This document shows positions 17,810 through 28,163 of a DNA stretch of 30,999 nucleotides, in pieces. The stretch is from Chara braunii (Eukaryota; Streptophyta; Charophyceae; Charales; Characeae): positions 1,130,504 through 1,161,502 of the forward strand of contig BFEA01000476.1 in assembly GCA_003427395.1 (NCBI GenBank), given 5' to 3'. Both the position numbers and the translations under genes were made by a program. The notes under the pieces are model-generated. The model saw only the letters and a program-made list of their open reading frames with translations. It was not told where the DNA came from and did no database searches. Position 1 is the stretch's first letter, and each line of letters starts with the position of its first letter.

Positions 17810-18822
17810 GTTCACGAAAGCAACGTGAAAGGAGCCGACGCAAATATTTTCGGGTTGACTTCCAAGAGAAATCCTTAATTACTCCGTAGATGCGAAAGCA
17901 GGATCTCATACCCCAATTACGCAACACTAAGACATTACGAGGGTTCTGAAGGATACCAATCAGGATTTTCTTAAGGTAACCACAACGCGCAGACCATTTA
18001 CAAATATGCAAGACAAAAAAACAGCCCCCTGCTTGTAGTAGCGATTTACAATCCTTCAGATAGAAGGTCCCTGATCCGTGCACTAGCTTAGTGTCCTCGA
18101 AAGCTTTAACCACCTTACTCCAACTAGGCTACCAAATGTTACCTCATTGAGTTTGGAACCCTACTGATTGGTTACCAGATTTCTGAATGCTGTCAAAGAA
18201 AGCATAAAAATCTACCAACCATTCAGATGCTGTCGTTATCCGGAAATGGATTGGTTTCCAAGTACAGTGAGAATCGGTAACCCTCTTTCCTCTAGCTCGC
18301 TTTTTCCTACCAACTTAACTCTTGATGAGGTTAGTGCCTCATTTAGCGCACCCGCTAGTATTCAAGAATGGGGACCTAAGCTTAATGTACACATGCTCCA
18401 ACTTATCCAAGTTGCTACCAACGATAATGTCGATAGGGAGTAGCAAGTAGTTCCCAAATCCCGAAGTTAACTAACCAACGGTGGAAATGTGAAGGCTTAC
18501 GATTGCGACATGCATAGATGTGCTCCCTCCCCCGTGTATCTACGTCACGGGTAGATTTACCGATCTAGATCGATTTACAAAAAGGAGAAATCCCAACATA
18601 CACACAATCGGTAAGATTGAGGAAATCCAAACCGTGACGGTCGTACAGGTTCAACCAGTTATCCACACATTTGTTAGCCCAACAAATTTGTCTCTGTACA
18701 GCACGCAGGAGAAAGACTAGGCGAAGTAGTTTCTCAACACTCTTGTCCACTTTCGTGGATTCACAACGTAGATGTGTAAGGAAACGACAAACCTTCCATA
18801 GTTGCGGTACTGATAAGTGTCT
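17810..18822 (-). pseudogene. Penelope-like element: coding remnant right of the insertion
   Basis: Minus-strand open segments 18113-17769 (containing SARCGYLKKILIGILQNP and FSWKSTRKYLRRLLSRCFRE) and 18750-18565 (FLLRAVQRQICWANKCVDNW) are broken by stops and frameshifts between them. The end RCFRE joins in frame with the segment beyond the insertion at 17498-17809. Function unknown; it lies between the SAP-like region and the RT. Confidence 0.5.
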
Positions 18823-19333
18823 TCACCCTCCGTTTGCAGCTGCATCATCCTGCTCTACACTAATATTGTCTGAAATCGCTATACGTTCAACTTCGGTCAG
18901 CGCTGTGGAGAAAGCCCGTTCAGTCCTATGGTAGGTGATGTCGAAGATCGCTTCGATCTTCTTATCGTAATGGATATCCTCCTCACGCATATCCGTTGCA
19001 GCTCCATGGCATCCAGATCCTTCAACTCGCACAGGGCATTGTCGTGATAGCACGGCGTTCCAAGGTAAACTTCGGGCGCGGCGTCAGAATCGGAGTTCGT
19101 TTCTGCGTCGGAGTGCGTCGCTTGGACAACGGAGTAGCGATCTTCTTGGAAGTTGTCGTAGGTGTAAGACCCCCTCCTTCTTTCTTTGACTTCGACCGAG
19201 TCAAACGTCCAGTGAGTTTGATTGGCTTCAGAATACCTCGTTTAGGGGTGTGCTTGGCTGGCTGCTCCATAGGCGGGCTCGGGTCCTCAAACACGGGTTC
19301 ATGCCCCTGTTTTCTCTTCTTCGTGATGGCCAA
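18823..19333 (-). pseudogene. Penelope-like element: basic region and SAP-like motif
   Basis: Minus-strand frame 19333-19022 is Lys/Arg/Thr-rich (TPKRGILKPIKLTG, TRSKSKKE, PLSKRRTPTQKRTP), as in a nucleic-acid-binding linker. The adjoining sequence in another frame reads ELKDLDAMELQRICVR, then a third frame (19053-18823) DIHYDKKIEAIFDI. Together these look like a SAP DNA-binding motif crossed by two frameshifts. The order coiled coil, basic region, SAP-like motif, RT is what I associate with a multicopy element family of charophytes; that recollection is not verified. Confidence 0.55.
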
Positions 19334-19480
19334 TCATTCGGCACGAGCGCTCAATTCTTGTGTGACGCTATTATCGTTGCGGTCTCCCGTGTTGGAGGAA
19401 GACACGTCATCTTCGGACTGGTACGTCATCTTTTTTTTACCACGTTCGAGTCGTGTAGGCGAAGCTACCACTTGGTTAAG

Positions 19481-19802
19481 TCATTGAACAAGTCGGTCCT
19501 CCAAATCGCCGACATGCATAGCTAGCTGAATTTGTAAGTCCTTCTGCAACTCCATGCGTCTCTGTTCTTCAATCCTCTTCTTCTGCTTCTGTTTCCATGT
19601 TTTTTTCTCCGCAACAATACGCTCCTCCTCCAAACGCGCTGCCTCTTCTTCTGCTCGCAGTTGAGCTTCCTCCTTTTTCATCTTCCTCCTCGCTTTTTGC
19701 TCCCTCTTCTGTTCCTCCCTTACAGCCACACTCTTTCCTAGCTTCGCAATAGCTGTCACTGTTGTCACGCGGGGATTCCCGAGGCCCAAGCCGGGGTGGG
19801 GG
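19481..19802 (-). pseudogene. Penelope-like element: N-terminal coiled coil, cut by gap
   Basis: The minus-strand frame from the gap edge to 19481 is dominated by Lys/Glu/Arg/Ala heptad-like sequence (KKEEAQLRAEEEAARLEEERIVAEKK) and ends QLAMHVGDLEDRLVQ, a long predicted coiled coil. Its start lies in or beyond the assembly gap, so the element's 5' end is not visible. The frame is lost between 19481 and 19333. Confidence 0.55.
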
Positions 19803-20694
19803 NNNNNNNNNNNNNNNNNNNNNNNNNNNNNNNNNNNNNNNNNNNNNNNNNNNNNNNNNNNNNNNNNNNNNNNNNNNNNNNNNNNNNNNNNNNNNNNNNN
19901 NNNNNNNNNNNNNNNNNNNNNNNNNNNNNNNNNNNNNNNNNNNNNNNNNNNNNNNNNNNNNNNNNNNNNNNNNNNNNNNNNNNNNNNNNNNNNNNNNNNN
20001 NNNNNNNNNNNNNNNNNNNNNNNNNNNNNNNNNNNNNNNNNNNNNNNNNNNNNNNNNNNNNNNNNNNNNNNNNNNNNNNNNNNNNNNNNNNNNNNNNNNN
20101 NNNNNNNNNNNNNNNNNNNNNNNNNNNNNNNNNNNNNNNNNNNNNNNNNNNNNNNNNNNNNNNNNNNNNNNNNNNNNNNNNNNNNNNNNNNNNNNNNNNN
20201 NNNNNNNNNNNNNNNNNNNNNNNNNNNNNNNNNNNNNNNNNNNNNNNNNNNNNNNNNNNNNNNNNNNNNNNNNNNNNNNNNNNNNNNNNNNNNNNNNNNN
20301 NNNNNNNNNNNNNNNNNNNNNNNNNNNNNNNNNNNNNNNNNNNNNNNNNNNNNNNNNNNNNNNNNNNNNNNNNNNNNNNNNNNNNNNNNNNNNNNNNNNN
20401 NNNNNNNNNNNNNNNNNNNNNNNNNNNNNNNNNNNNNNNNNNNNNNNNNNNNNNNNNNNNNNNNNNNNNNNNNNNNNNNNNNNNNNNNNNNNNNNNNNNN
20501 NNNNNNNNNNNNNNNNNNNNNNNNNNNNNNNNNNNNNNNNNNNNNNNNNNNNNNNNNNNNNNNNNNNNNNNNNNNNNNNNNNNNNNNNNNNNNNNNNNNN
20601 NNNNNNNNNNNNNNNNNNNNNNNNNNNNNNNNNNNNNNNNNNNNNNNNNNNNNNNNNNNNNNNNNNNNNNNNNNNNNNNNNNNNNNNNNNNNNN
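19803..20694. other. Assembly gap (892 N)
   Basis: Run of N. Both flanks are very GC-rich and share 'gccggggt' (left 19790-19800, right 20710-20720). The right flank contains further CCCC/GGGG words, so the gap probably covers a GC-rich tandem repeat that failed to assemble. Confidence 0.95.
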
Positions 20695-21256
20695 GGGTGT
20701 CCGGAGCCGGGGTCAGGGGTGCCCACCCCCGCCGGGGCCCCGGGGCCGGGACTCGACAACCCTGATCGTTGCTAAAAAAAGACAGAATAAGAAGAAGGAT
20801 TTGTACAAGGATAGTCGCACACGATTATTAGCCAAAGGAAGTATTTACTCAAAAAACTTATGGAAAAATTTGTCAAACAAAAGACATTACACTCCTTCTC
20901 ACCGATCTAACCAAGGTCATATGTGTGCTTGTTTTGGAGCTCGCAGCATCGGGGGAGGGAGAGAAAGAGAGGGGGGGGAAGGAACAGACAGGAAAGGAGA
21001 GAACATATACAAAACAAAATGAGATACTAGCCTATTCAACAAAGGGCCTCATGAAATAGGCTACAGTTTAGAAGAAAAATGAGAAGTCTGAGACAAACAT
21101 AAAGGGCCTAATGAATAGAACCACAAAGCCTATGAACAACTCAACTTGAAGTCACACCTGAGCCTGTAAATCAGAACCTAACTGGGATGCAACTCAATGG
21201 CCCAAATCCTCAGCCTCCCTAACATCCTACCTCGTTACAAAGCCTTAACCAGGCCT

Positions 21257-21345
21257 CACACCCCCATCTGCCAGCTTACGAGGCAGCGCGACCTGCCTTA
21301 GAACACACCCCCATCTGCTAGGTCATAGGACAGAGTGACCCGCCC
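21257..21345 (+). repeat. 47-bp tandem duplication
   Basis: Units starting cacacccccatctgc at 21257 and 21304, both ending in a 'gcgacctgcc / gtgacccgcc' motif, moderately diverged. Confidence 0.8.
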
Positions 21346-21744
21346 CGGCTCCGAGATGGTGGCTCTACTATCATAAGTCTTGCCGGAGTAAGGTAAGGGG
21401 GTTGAAGGGGGGTGGGTGTGCTGATTTAAGTCAGCATAGGTAACCCCTTCATCAACAGAACGCTTGATATCCCACCATCTCCATATCCCTCTCAACCACT
21501 TGGCGCCCACCCCCGTCTGTGTGACCCCTACACAACAGGGTAAGCTCGGGTAACGCCCCCACAAATCACTCCGAATGTGTTCTCGCCCAACCAGAATAGC
21601 ACCAATCTTTGGAAGATGCAAACTCCGGGCTAACCAGTATAGGTCAAATTTAGAAAAACATGTAACCCCTGAAACAGACAAGCAGAAAAATCTTGCCTCC
21701 ATCATCGAAAAGAAGAAACTCAAGCTGGTGGAGTTAGCGGCCAC

Positions 21745-22075
21745 TGGCCGGTACCCTCCGAGACACTCGACGCCAATCGCATCCACCACCGACTTCCTCC
21801 ACCCAAGTCTCATTCGTCCTCCCAAACTCCGTCCTCGTAAAGAACTCCAGGGGACCTCATCTCAGCAGGGGCTGAGCGCCATCATCACCCTGAAATTCCT
21901 TGCCCCCACAAGAATTTCAGTCTCCGTCCTCAAGGAGGTGAACCAGCACTACCCAGCGCCAATCGCTCCATAGTTCGCCCTCATCAGCCGGTACCCATCA
22001 GACAGCCTAAACTACCCAACGCCAATCGCATATGATAAGAGCTGCCCCTAGCTGGTACCTGTCGAGCAGCCCTAT
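21745..22075 (+). repeat. Degenerate repeat with GGTACC and GCCAATCGC words
   Basis: Three relatives of 'ccggtacc...cgagcagcc' (21749, 21990, 22057) and three of 'cgccaatcgc' (about 21770, 21958, 22021) recur at irregular spacing. Confidence 0.5.
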
Positions 22076-22249
22076 TCCATCCCCCTCTCCGTCCTTGTGA
22101 AGAATCATTCCATGCCCCTTGCCCCTTACTTCAAACAAGTCCCCCAAAACTCCACAAGATGGTCCACTTGGCTATCCCACGGAGCCCACGTTCAAAACAC
22201 AATCACCATCAGAAGCGAAACTACGAGAGAATACCATTGACCAAATAAT

Positions 22250-22362
22250 GATATATATATATGAAACAGTTTGCGACAGCCCCTCGTTTGTTGTCCTCTT
22301 CTCCCTCTCTCCCTATGGTTTATCGGGCAGCTCTGTTTGACTATATATATATATATATATAC
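22250..22362. repeat. Two (TA)n microsatellites
   Basis: TA runs at 22250-22262 and 22342-22362. Confidence 0.95.
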
Positions 22363-22619
22363 AGTAAAAAAAATGTGTGAACTTATGTTTGTGTGCGTGA
22401 GAGACAGAGAGAGAGGGACAGGGCTTTTGTTATATTGCCTTCTGGTTTCTCTCTCTCGCATTCTTGCCTCGTTGCACTTTCTCTCATTCACTCTCTCTCC
22501 CCCGATGACTTTCGTAGGGTGGTGCTAACTCATTTTGGGCCTGGAATAGTCCGGACTCCCGACCCTTCTTAGCCTAAGGAACATGTAGTGACGGGTGAAT
22601 TTGGCATTAAAGTTGGCTG

Positions 22620-23070
22620 GATTCAACTGTTTCTCTTGGCGAAGAGCTTTAGCCTCTTCATGGCCATGGGGGATTGAAGATCAATCACCCAATCCATAAG
22701 GTGACTCCCGTTAAACCACCAGTACTTCCTTGTGCAAAGGTGCTAGGCCCTTTGGCCTTGATAAAACCCACTAATAAAAGGTGAAGGTGCACGATCTTTC
22801 AGTCTAAATTCGTCCATTACTAGAGCCAACTCACGCCCTTTCGTGGGGCATTTATCAGCCACCCAATTGCTAGATCGAGCGGCTCACATTTGCTCTGCGC
22901 TGTTCATGTTTCCAGGTGGCCTTGCTGGCTGCCTCCTCCCAGGCTGCATAGTAGTATCGAGCGGATAGACCAGAACCGGTTGGTGCTACTGACCAAAAAG
23001 TCCAGGCCTTCTTTAGGCCTTTGCAGGCAAATTGCAGCACCTGTCCCGGATGCAAGTTCAACCCCCGCTG
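22620..23070 (-). pseudogene. Broken protein-coding remnant, unknown family
   Basis: Minus-strand segments in different frames look like parts of one protein: about 23061-22870 (PGQVLQFACKGLKKA, SARYYYAAWEEAASK), then GRELALVMDEFRLKDRAPS and FISGFYQG at about 22835-22745, then KYWWFNGSHLMDWVIDLQSP and KLFAKR at 22727-22630. Aromatic-rich, protein-like composition in consecutive segments argues for real but decayed coding sequence with at least two frameshifts or stops. I do not recognise a domain. A transposon-encoded protein is the likeliest source given the surroundings. Confidence 0.5.
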
Positions 23071-23109
23071 CAGGTGCTAAGTTTCGAGAGTGCATGTTAA
23101 AAAATACTT

Positions 23110-23942
23110 GAGAACTTTTTTGATTCGCCACACGTTTTTTTTTATTAACTCCCAAACGCAGGATCGCATGACCTATGTTTCTCCCACCATGTGGCAATAG
23201 AGGAAACGCCACATATCCTCTATGTTGAGTCCAACTAGAGCCTTCCATGGTGAACACGGGAGTAGTATGTGAACCACCCCGAAGTTTGGCAAATTTGCGC
23301 ACTCATGGCACCGTCGAGGAAATGAATAGAACAACACACAAGGAGACCCAGCATATAGTCAAATCTGCGCACGCATGGCACCATCGGTGAAATGAACAGA
23401 ACAACACACAAGGAGACCCAACATATAGCATTAGTCAACTCTGTGCACGCATGACACCATCGGTGGAATGAACAGAACAACACACAAGGGGACCCAACAT
23501 ATAGCGTTAGTACTTGTAGCAGACTTTTCCCGGAAAAAAAAAACAATACAATCCGACCCACCACACATGTGTAGAGACTACCAAATGTAGTTATAGAGTA
23601 CATGGGAATGCAACACGTACATTCTAGCAAGTCAGGCGAACAGGAAGGCCTACTCTATAGAGGGTGGGGTGGGACGACCTTGCTGGAGTTAAACCCCCAG
23701 TACCTCTCTATTTTCCAATATGCGATTTGCCCAGTCGAAAAATCCTGGACCACCACAGGCACAACTTTGCCTGGCATTGGGTCTCGCTCCACTACTCTCG
23801 ACATGCACAAAAGACAACAATCATGGTCGTGTATCTTTCCATATTCTGGCGGAAGATTCACTCTCGTTTTGCGCATTTCGAGAGTAGTGCAGCCGTCCGC
23901 CGTTTTCCTCCAGTAGGCAGGCCAAACCTTTCTATGGCAACT
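23110..23942. other. Non-coding, tandem repeat and possible dispersed repeat
   Basis: Holds the 70-76-bp tandem repeat (23290-23512). The stretch around 23770-23845 resembles, in the opposite orientation, 29860-29930 (shared 'tggcattggg.ctcgctcca' and 'tgtatctttc'). No gene is supported. Confidence 0.5.
23290..23512 (+). repeat. 70-76-bp tandem repeat, three copies
   Basis: Copies start at 23290, 23360 and 23436, each containing 'gaacaacacacaagg' and 'cccaacatatag' with few differences. An open minus-strand frame across it is a by-product of the repeat. Confidence 0.93.
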
Positions 23943-23974
23943 GGAGGCTGAGTTCGTAGGTCTTTTGGCGCCGG

Positions 23975-24006
23975 GGGCGCAGCGCTACCGGGAGCGCTGC
24001 GCCCCG
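23975..24006. other. Perfect 13-bp GC hairpin near the 5' end of the 3-kb insertion
   Basis: Arms ggggcgcagcgct (23975-23987) and agcgctgcgcccc (23994-24006) pair perfectly around a 6-nt loop, accggg. It sits 32 bp inside the inferred left end. It is not a transcription terminator of bacterial type: no T-run follows and the context is eukaryotic. Confidence 0.85.
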
Positions 24007-24744
24007 ACAGTATCAATCATCAATCAAAGTTACTGCCACGGAACCGCGCGCGCTAGAAATCTGTACGCAGCAAGGAAAATAGCGTGCTCGCGCTCGACGA
24101 TTGCGCACGATTGGGTGCGCGCCCTGAGCTGAAAATTGGACCACCGGTGGTCTATGTCAAGGAGCTGAGGTGGTTCAAATTTCAGATCAAATGGTTGAGT
24201 GGATCATGAGATATCGAAGATTTAGAGCGCGCTATGAAATTCGAGTGTGGAATTGCTGAGTGGCGCGGGGGTTGGATCTTCAACGAATGTGGTATGCTGG
24301 GCGAAGCTGTGAGATAATCGAGGGTGTGAATACTTCACCTCTCTATCTCCTAACATTTGAAAGCATTCGTAGTGCCATCTCGCCGTCTTGTGTCTGCCAC
24401 GAGGAATGCTACGGGCTAGCATGCCGTGTAAGGGGGAACAAGTTTTTCTTACGAGGCTTGCTTCAGGAAGAATCATTGGTACTCTTCATCTTGCATAATT
24501 TGGTGGAGGAGGTCGTCTCGCAGCAAGAGGGAGGAGAGTACAGTGTGTCCCATGAGATGGGAGGACGAATGGAGGGAGATAAGGAGGGAAGGGATATTCA
24601 GGTTCTCAGCTCGTATCCAGTGCGTTTGTTTTAAGAAAGGTTCTGCGTCATCTTATCGGGATAACATCAGTTAGTAAGTGGGCTTCTTCATCAGCATGTT
24701 CGTCAGCGACAACTTTATCATCAGCTCGTAAGAGGGCATCTTCA

Positions 24745-24771
24745 CCATCAGCTTCGGTTTTATCATCGCCG

Positions 24772-24827
<56 letters not shown>

Positions 24828-24879
24828 TCATCATCATCATTATCATCATCAGCATCATCGTCATTATCATCATGATCAA

Positions 24880-24910
<31 letters not shown>

Positions 24911-25011
24911 AGCAGCAACACTACTGACATCATCATCATCGTTATGAGCATCTTCATCACCATCATCATCATCATCATCATTATGAGCATCATCATCATT
25001 GGTGCGCCATC

Positions 25012-25044
<33 letters not shown>

Positions 25045-25055
25045 AACATCAGCAT
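24745..25055. repeat. (TCA)n trinucleotide arrays, interrupted
   Basis: Long TCA/ATC tracts with interspersed CAG and CGT units. Shorter tracts of the same type occur at 26206-26272 and 26710-26755, beside the duplicated blocks. Confidence 0.95.
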
Positions 25056-25738
25056 CTTATTTCCTATTTTATTAATCGGGAAGGTATTTTTTAAATACCT
25101 AGATTTCTTATTAATGTACGTTTCGATATGGTATTTTTGAATACCAAAGTTCTAATTCATTTTAGATTAATTTTTCCTTGTTTACTTCTTCATATTTCAT
25201 AGTTCTCTATGAATGAGATTTTCATAATCCTATTGCATTATTAACTAATTATCTTCAACTCAAAAAAAAAAAAAAACTCAAAAAAAAAGAATCGTTTCAG
25301 TAGTAATTTCGTTGGTGATCTTGCTAAGTTATGTTTCAATCATATGGGAGTTCACTTTCCTCCCTGGATGGATGATGACGGTTGTTTTGAAGTTCGTGGT
25401 ACGGGTGGAAAGGTGGGGAGAGCAGTACTCTGCAGGGGTGTCACAAGGAGGGAGGTGGCGCTCTGAAGAGGGTGTGTGCAGAAGTTGAGGGTTGCTCTAT
25501 TCTGGGGCTGGGGTGGATAGCCTCAGCGGGGGCAGAATAGGGTAAGGGGTTTGCAGGGGCATTCTTCTGGTGGGAGCTGAATGTCTTTTGGATTATAGCG
25601 AGGAAGAGAGGGGCTGTTCCAAGTTGGGGTTGAAAAGGAGGTCCTACATTGGAGGACTGTTTTCGGCAGAGGCAACAAAGGGACAGATGGGTAATGAGTA
25701 GAGGAGGGAGGGGAGGAGACTTTCAAAGTTTAAGTTAG

Positions 25739-26720
25739 TCTTCATTGATGCTATATCAAGCTTTTTGGTGTTCGGTAATTCTTCCCGGCATCTGGCCTTC
25801 TTCCTCATTCGGGATATAGTATTTCAGAGACGGTCGAATCTGGACTGATTTCCGCAGAGTTGCTCTGTTCTATGCCTCTGGTTTGCCGATGTCAGAACGA
25901 CGCTGGCCGGAGCTGGGGTGTTGCCCTGTAATCTGCAAATTGCAGGAGTGTGAGGCCTTGTAGAGAGATTTGGGTTTTGCTGAGGGAGGAAAGCAATTCA
26001 GTAGCGAACTGGGGGGGGCTGCCTTGACAACTTATGGGTCCAGGGATAGTCTAGGTGGCGAGAACAAGTCAGCTATGGTTGACATTGGTTAGGATGGCAT
26101 TGTCTTTGAGATGTAATGTCCTGGTACAGGGAGGGTTAGGAGTTGTTATAGGATTAGGAGACTAGAATTGCTGATATAACATAGTCTTCTATAATTTTAC
26201 ATACTAATCATCATCATCAAATCATCATCATCATCATCATCATCGTCATCACATCACCAGTATCATCATCTGATTATTGTTATATTAAGGTTTTTGGTGT
26301 TCTGAAATTTTGGCAGCATCTAGCATTCTTCCACATCCGGGATATAGGACTTCAGAGATGGTTGAACCTGGACTGATATCTACTGAGTTGCTATGTTCTG
26401 TGCCCTTGGTTTACCGATGCCAGAACGACGCTGGCTGGAGCTGGGGCGTCGCCCTGTAACCTGTAAATGGCAGGAGTGTGAGGCCTTGTAGAGAGATCTG
26501 GGGCTTGCTGAGGGTGGAAGGCATTCCAGTGGTGAACCGGGGGGGGCTGCAAGGAGGCGAGAAGAGATCAGCTATGGTTGATGTTGGTTAGGTTGGTTTT
26601 GTCTCTGAGGCACAGTGTCCTGGTACAGGAAGGGCTAAGAGTTGTACTAGGATTAGGAGGCCAGAATAGCTGATATAGCATAATCTTCGATATTTTTTCA
26701 TATATTTGAATCATCATTCT
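25739..26720 (+). repeat. Duplicated block of about 430 bp
   Basis: Copy A (about 25739-26200) and copy B (about 26280-26720) share 'tttttggtgttc', 'cagaacgacgctggc', 'gcaggagtgtgaggccttgtagagaga', 'cagctatggttga' and 'gtcctggtacagg'. By eye identity is high but with many substitutions and one internal deletion in copy B. Each copy is bordered by TCA tracts, which may have mediated the duplication. Confidence 0.9.
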
Positions 26721-26880
26721 CATTAGCATCATTATCATCATGGTCATCATCATATCCATTTGAGGGATGCTGAGCCCGGTTCTCAGTAGTTTCGGTTCGA
26801 TCACTCCGGGCAGACTGTGAGGACCCCGGCCTCAATCTTATTATTGGTAATATCAGCCTTGGGCACCGGACCCGGTTATT

Positions 26881-26900
26881 AAAAAAAAAAAAAAAAAAAA
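26881..26900 (+). other. Poly(A) run
   Basis: Twenty A residues directly before the right copy of ctttctatggcaac; read as the 3' tail of the 3-kb insertion. Confidence 0.9.
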
Positions 26901-26914
26901 CTTTCTATGGCAAC

Positions 26915-28131
26915 AGGTTAACCGATGGGTGTGCACAGGGTAGCTGGGCGAGCCTGGTATTGTGGCTGTTACCCTGGCAGGCTCACCGGGGGCTAGGTCC
27001 CACTTACACGAATTAAGCGATATTGACCGTAGATGGCAGAGATCAACGGCTCGAATCTCTTATTCAGTGCGAGTGGGACCTTGCCCCGGAATGGGTGCGG
27101 CTCATCATGGGGGCTGTCGAGCCCCACGAATGGAAACCCTTGCAAATTTAAGCTGCTGTTTCGACAGCATCACACAGGGTTCGTGAGAGCCTGCCGGACG
27201 CCAATTGAACGATAACCCAGTGCTGAGGAGCTAGTGCAGTGCCATTAGATATGAAGATCCGTTGTGACGGCGGCATTTCCTCCTATAACTCGGTTCCCAC
27301 AGAGGTCTGTATCCTTTTCTCTTTCACTTTGCTCTTGCTGCTGAGCTCCCAAAGATCTGACTCCCTTCTTGTTGCCCTTTTTCTTTCCTGGGAACATTTG
27401 TCTGATGCCCCTCAAAGACTGACCATTTGCTAGAATGCCCTTATAACCTTTGATCTTTGCGGCACCTGCCAGTGAGCTGCACAACTTCGCTCCATGAGCC
27501 TGGCCGTCTCAAAAAGGTTGAACAGGCACCCGGCAGGGGCACATACAAAAGATACTGGGTCCAATTTATTTGATGTGATAGATAACATGCAACTTTGACC
27601 ACTGTCAGGGGGGCAGTCGGTGAATAGCCAATTTTTAAGGGGCATCTGACAGAATACCGTATATTTTAAGGGTCAACCACAAAATTTCCGTTTTTTTAGA
27701 GTTCCCCTCCCCCTCCCCCTGCTCCCTCCCCCCCCACCCTCTTCTCTTCCTCACCCACTTTTGCCAGCTCTTCACATTCGGAACCATAGCAGTGACAATC
27801 CCTACGGTTCCTGAATAAGGGGACCTGAGTTTGAATCCTGCGCATACAATTTAGCCATGTGGTCCAGTAGGCCAAAGCCGAGCCTTTCCGCGGCCAGCTG
27901 TCCTTTTTTTTGGGATAATTGTGGTAGAAATCGCCCATGCGAAAGCCTTTTTGGTTTTCCTCGCCCAAACTTTTCACGTTTGGCAAGAAAGACCTACCCC
28001 AGTTTTTTGCATCCGACTCGGATAGCCTGTATCGCCCGTGGGCCCTTCTTCCTGGCAGACGGGAAAAGTGAAGGTGTGGAAAACCAAAATGGTTTCACGT
28101 GTGCCTTCCTCTTTTTTTGGGGGGGAAATCG

Positions 28132-28163
<32 letters not shown>

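Larger units (their letters stand above)
20695..22560. other. Repeat-rich non-coding region, no gene supported
   Basis: Open frames occur on both strands (for example 21298-21825 minus and 21575-21973 plus) but overlap one another and show no motif. The region holds a 47-bp tandem duplication (21257-21345), a degenerate repeat with 'cgccaatcgc' and 'ggtacc' words (21750-22075) and TA microsatellites. Confidence 0.6.
23943..26900 (+). mobile_element. Probable 3-kb poly(A)-tailed insertion with 14-bp target duplication
   Basis: The 14-mer ctttctatggcaac lies at 23929-23942 and immediately after a 20-nt poly(A) run at 26901-26914. A chance repeat of a 14-mer abutting a poly(A) run within 31 kb is unlikely, so the 2958 bp between are read as one plus-strand retroposed insertion. 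It encodes no RT. Contents in order: a GC-rich hairpin (23975-24006), unique sequence with a weak 124-codon frame without ATG, (TCA)n arrays (24745-25055), and two 430-bp duplicated blocks with TCA tracts between them. It could be a non-autonomous element or a retroposed long non-coding transcript. Confidence 0.65.

Noticed and set aside
20760-20960. Possible organelle-derived insert after the gap
   Set aside because: A/T-rich and plastid-like in feel, but no gene fragment could be identified.
21298-21825. 175-codon minus-strand frame
   Set aside because: Overlaps a plus-strand frame, crosses the 47-bp duplication, and shows no recognisable domain.
23290-23512. Regular repeats that might suggest a CRISPR array
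   Set aside because: Units are contiguous with no unique spacers, and the context is eukaryotic.
23235-23630. Minus-strand frame with repeated Cys/Trp motif
   Set aside because: The apparent protein repeat is the translation of a non-coding 70-76-bp tandem repeat.
27790-27840. Possible tRNA-like unit with gagtttgaatcctg
   Set aside because: The B-box is imperfect and the upstream A-box candidate (atagcagtgacaat) does not fit the consensus.
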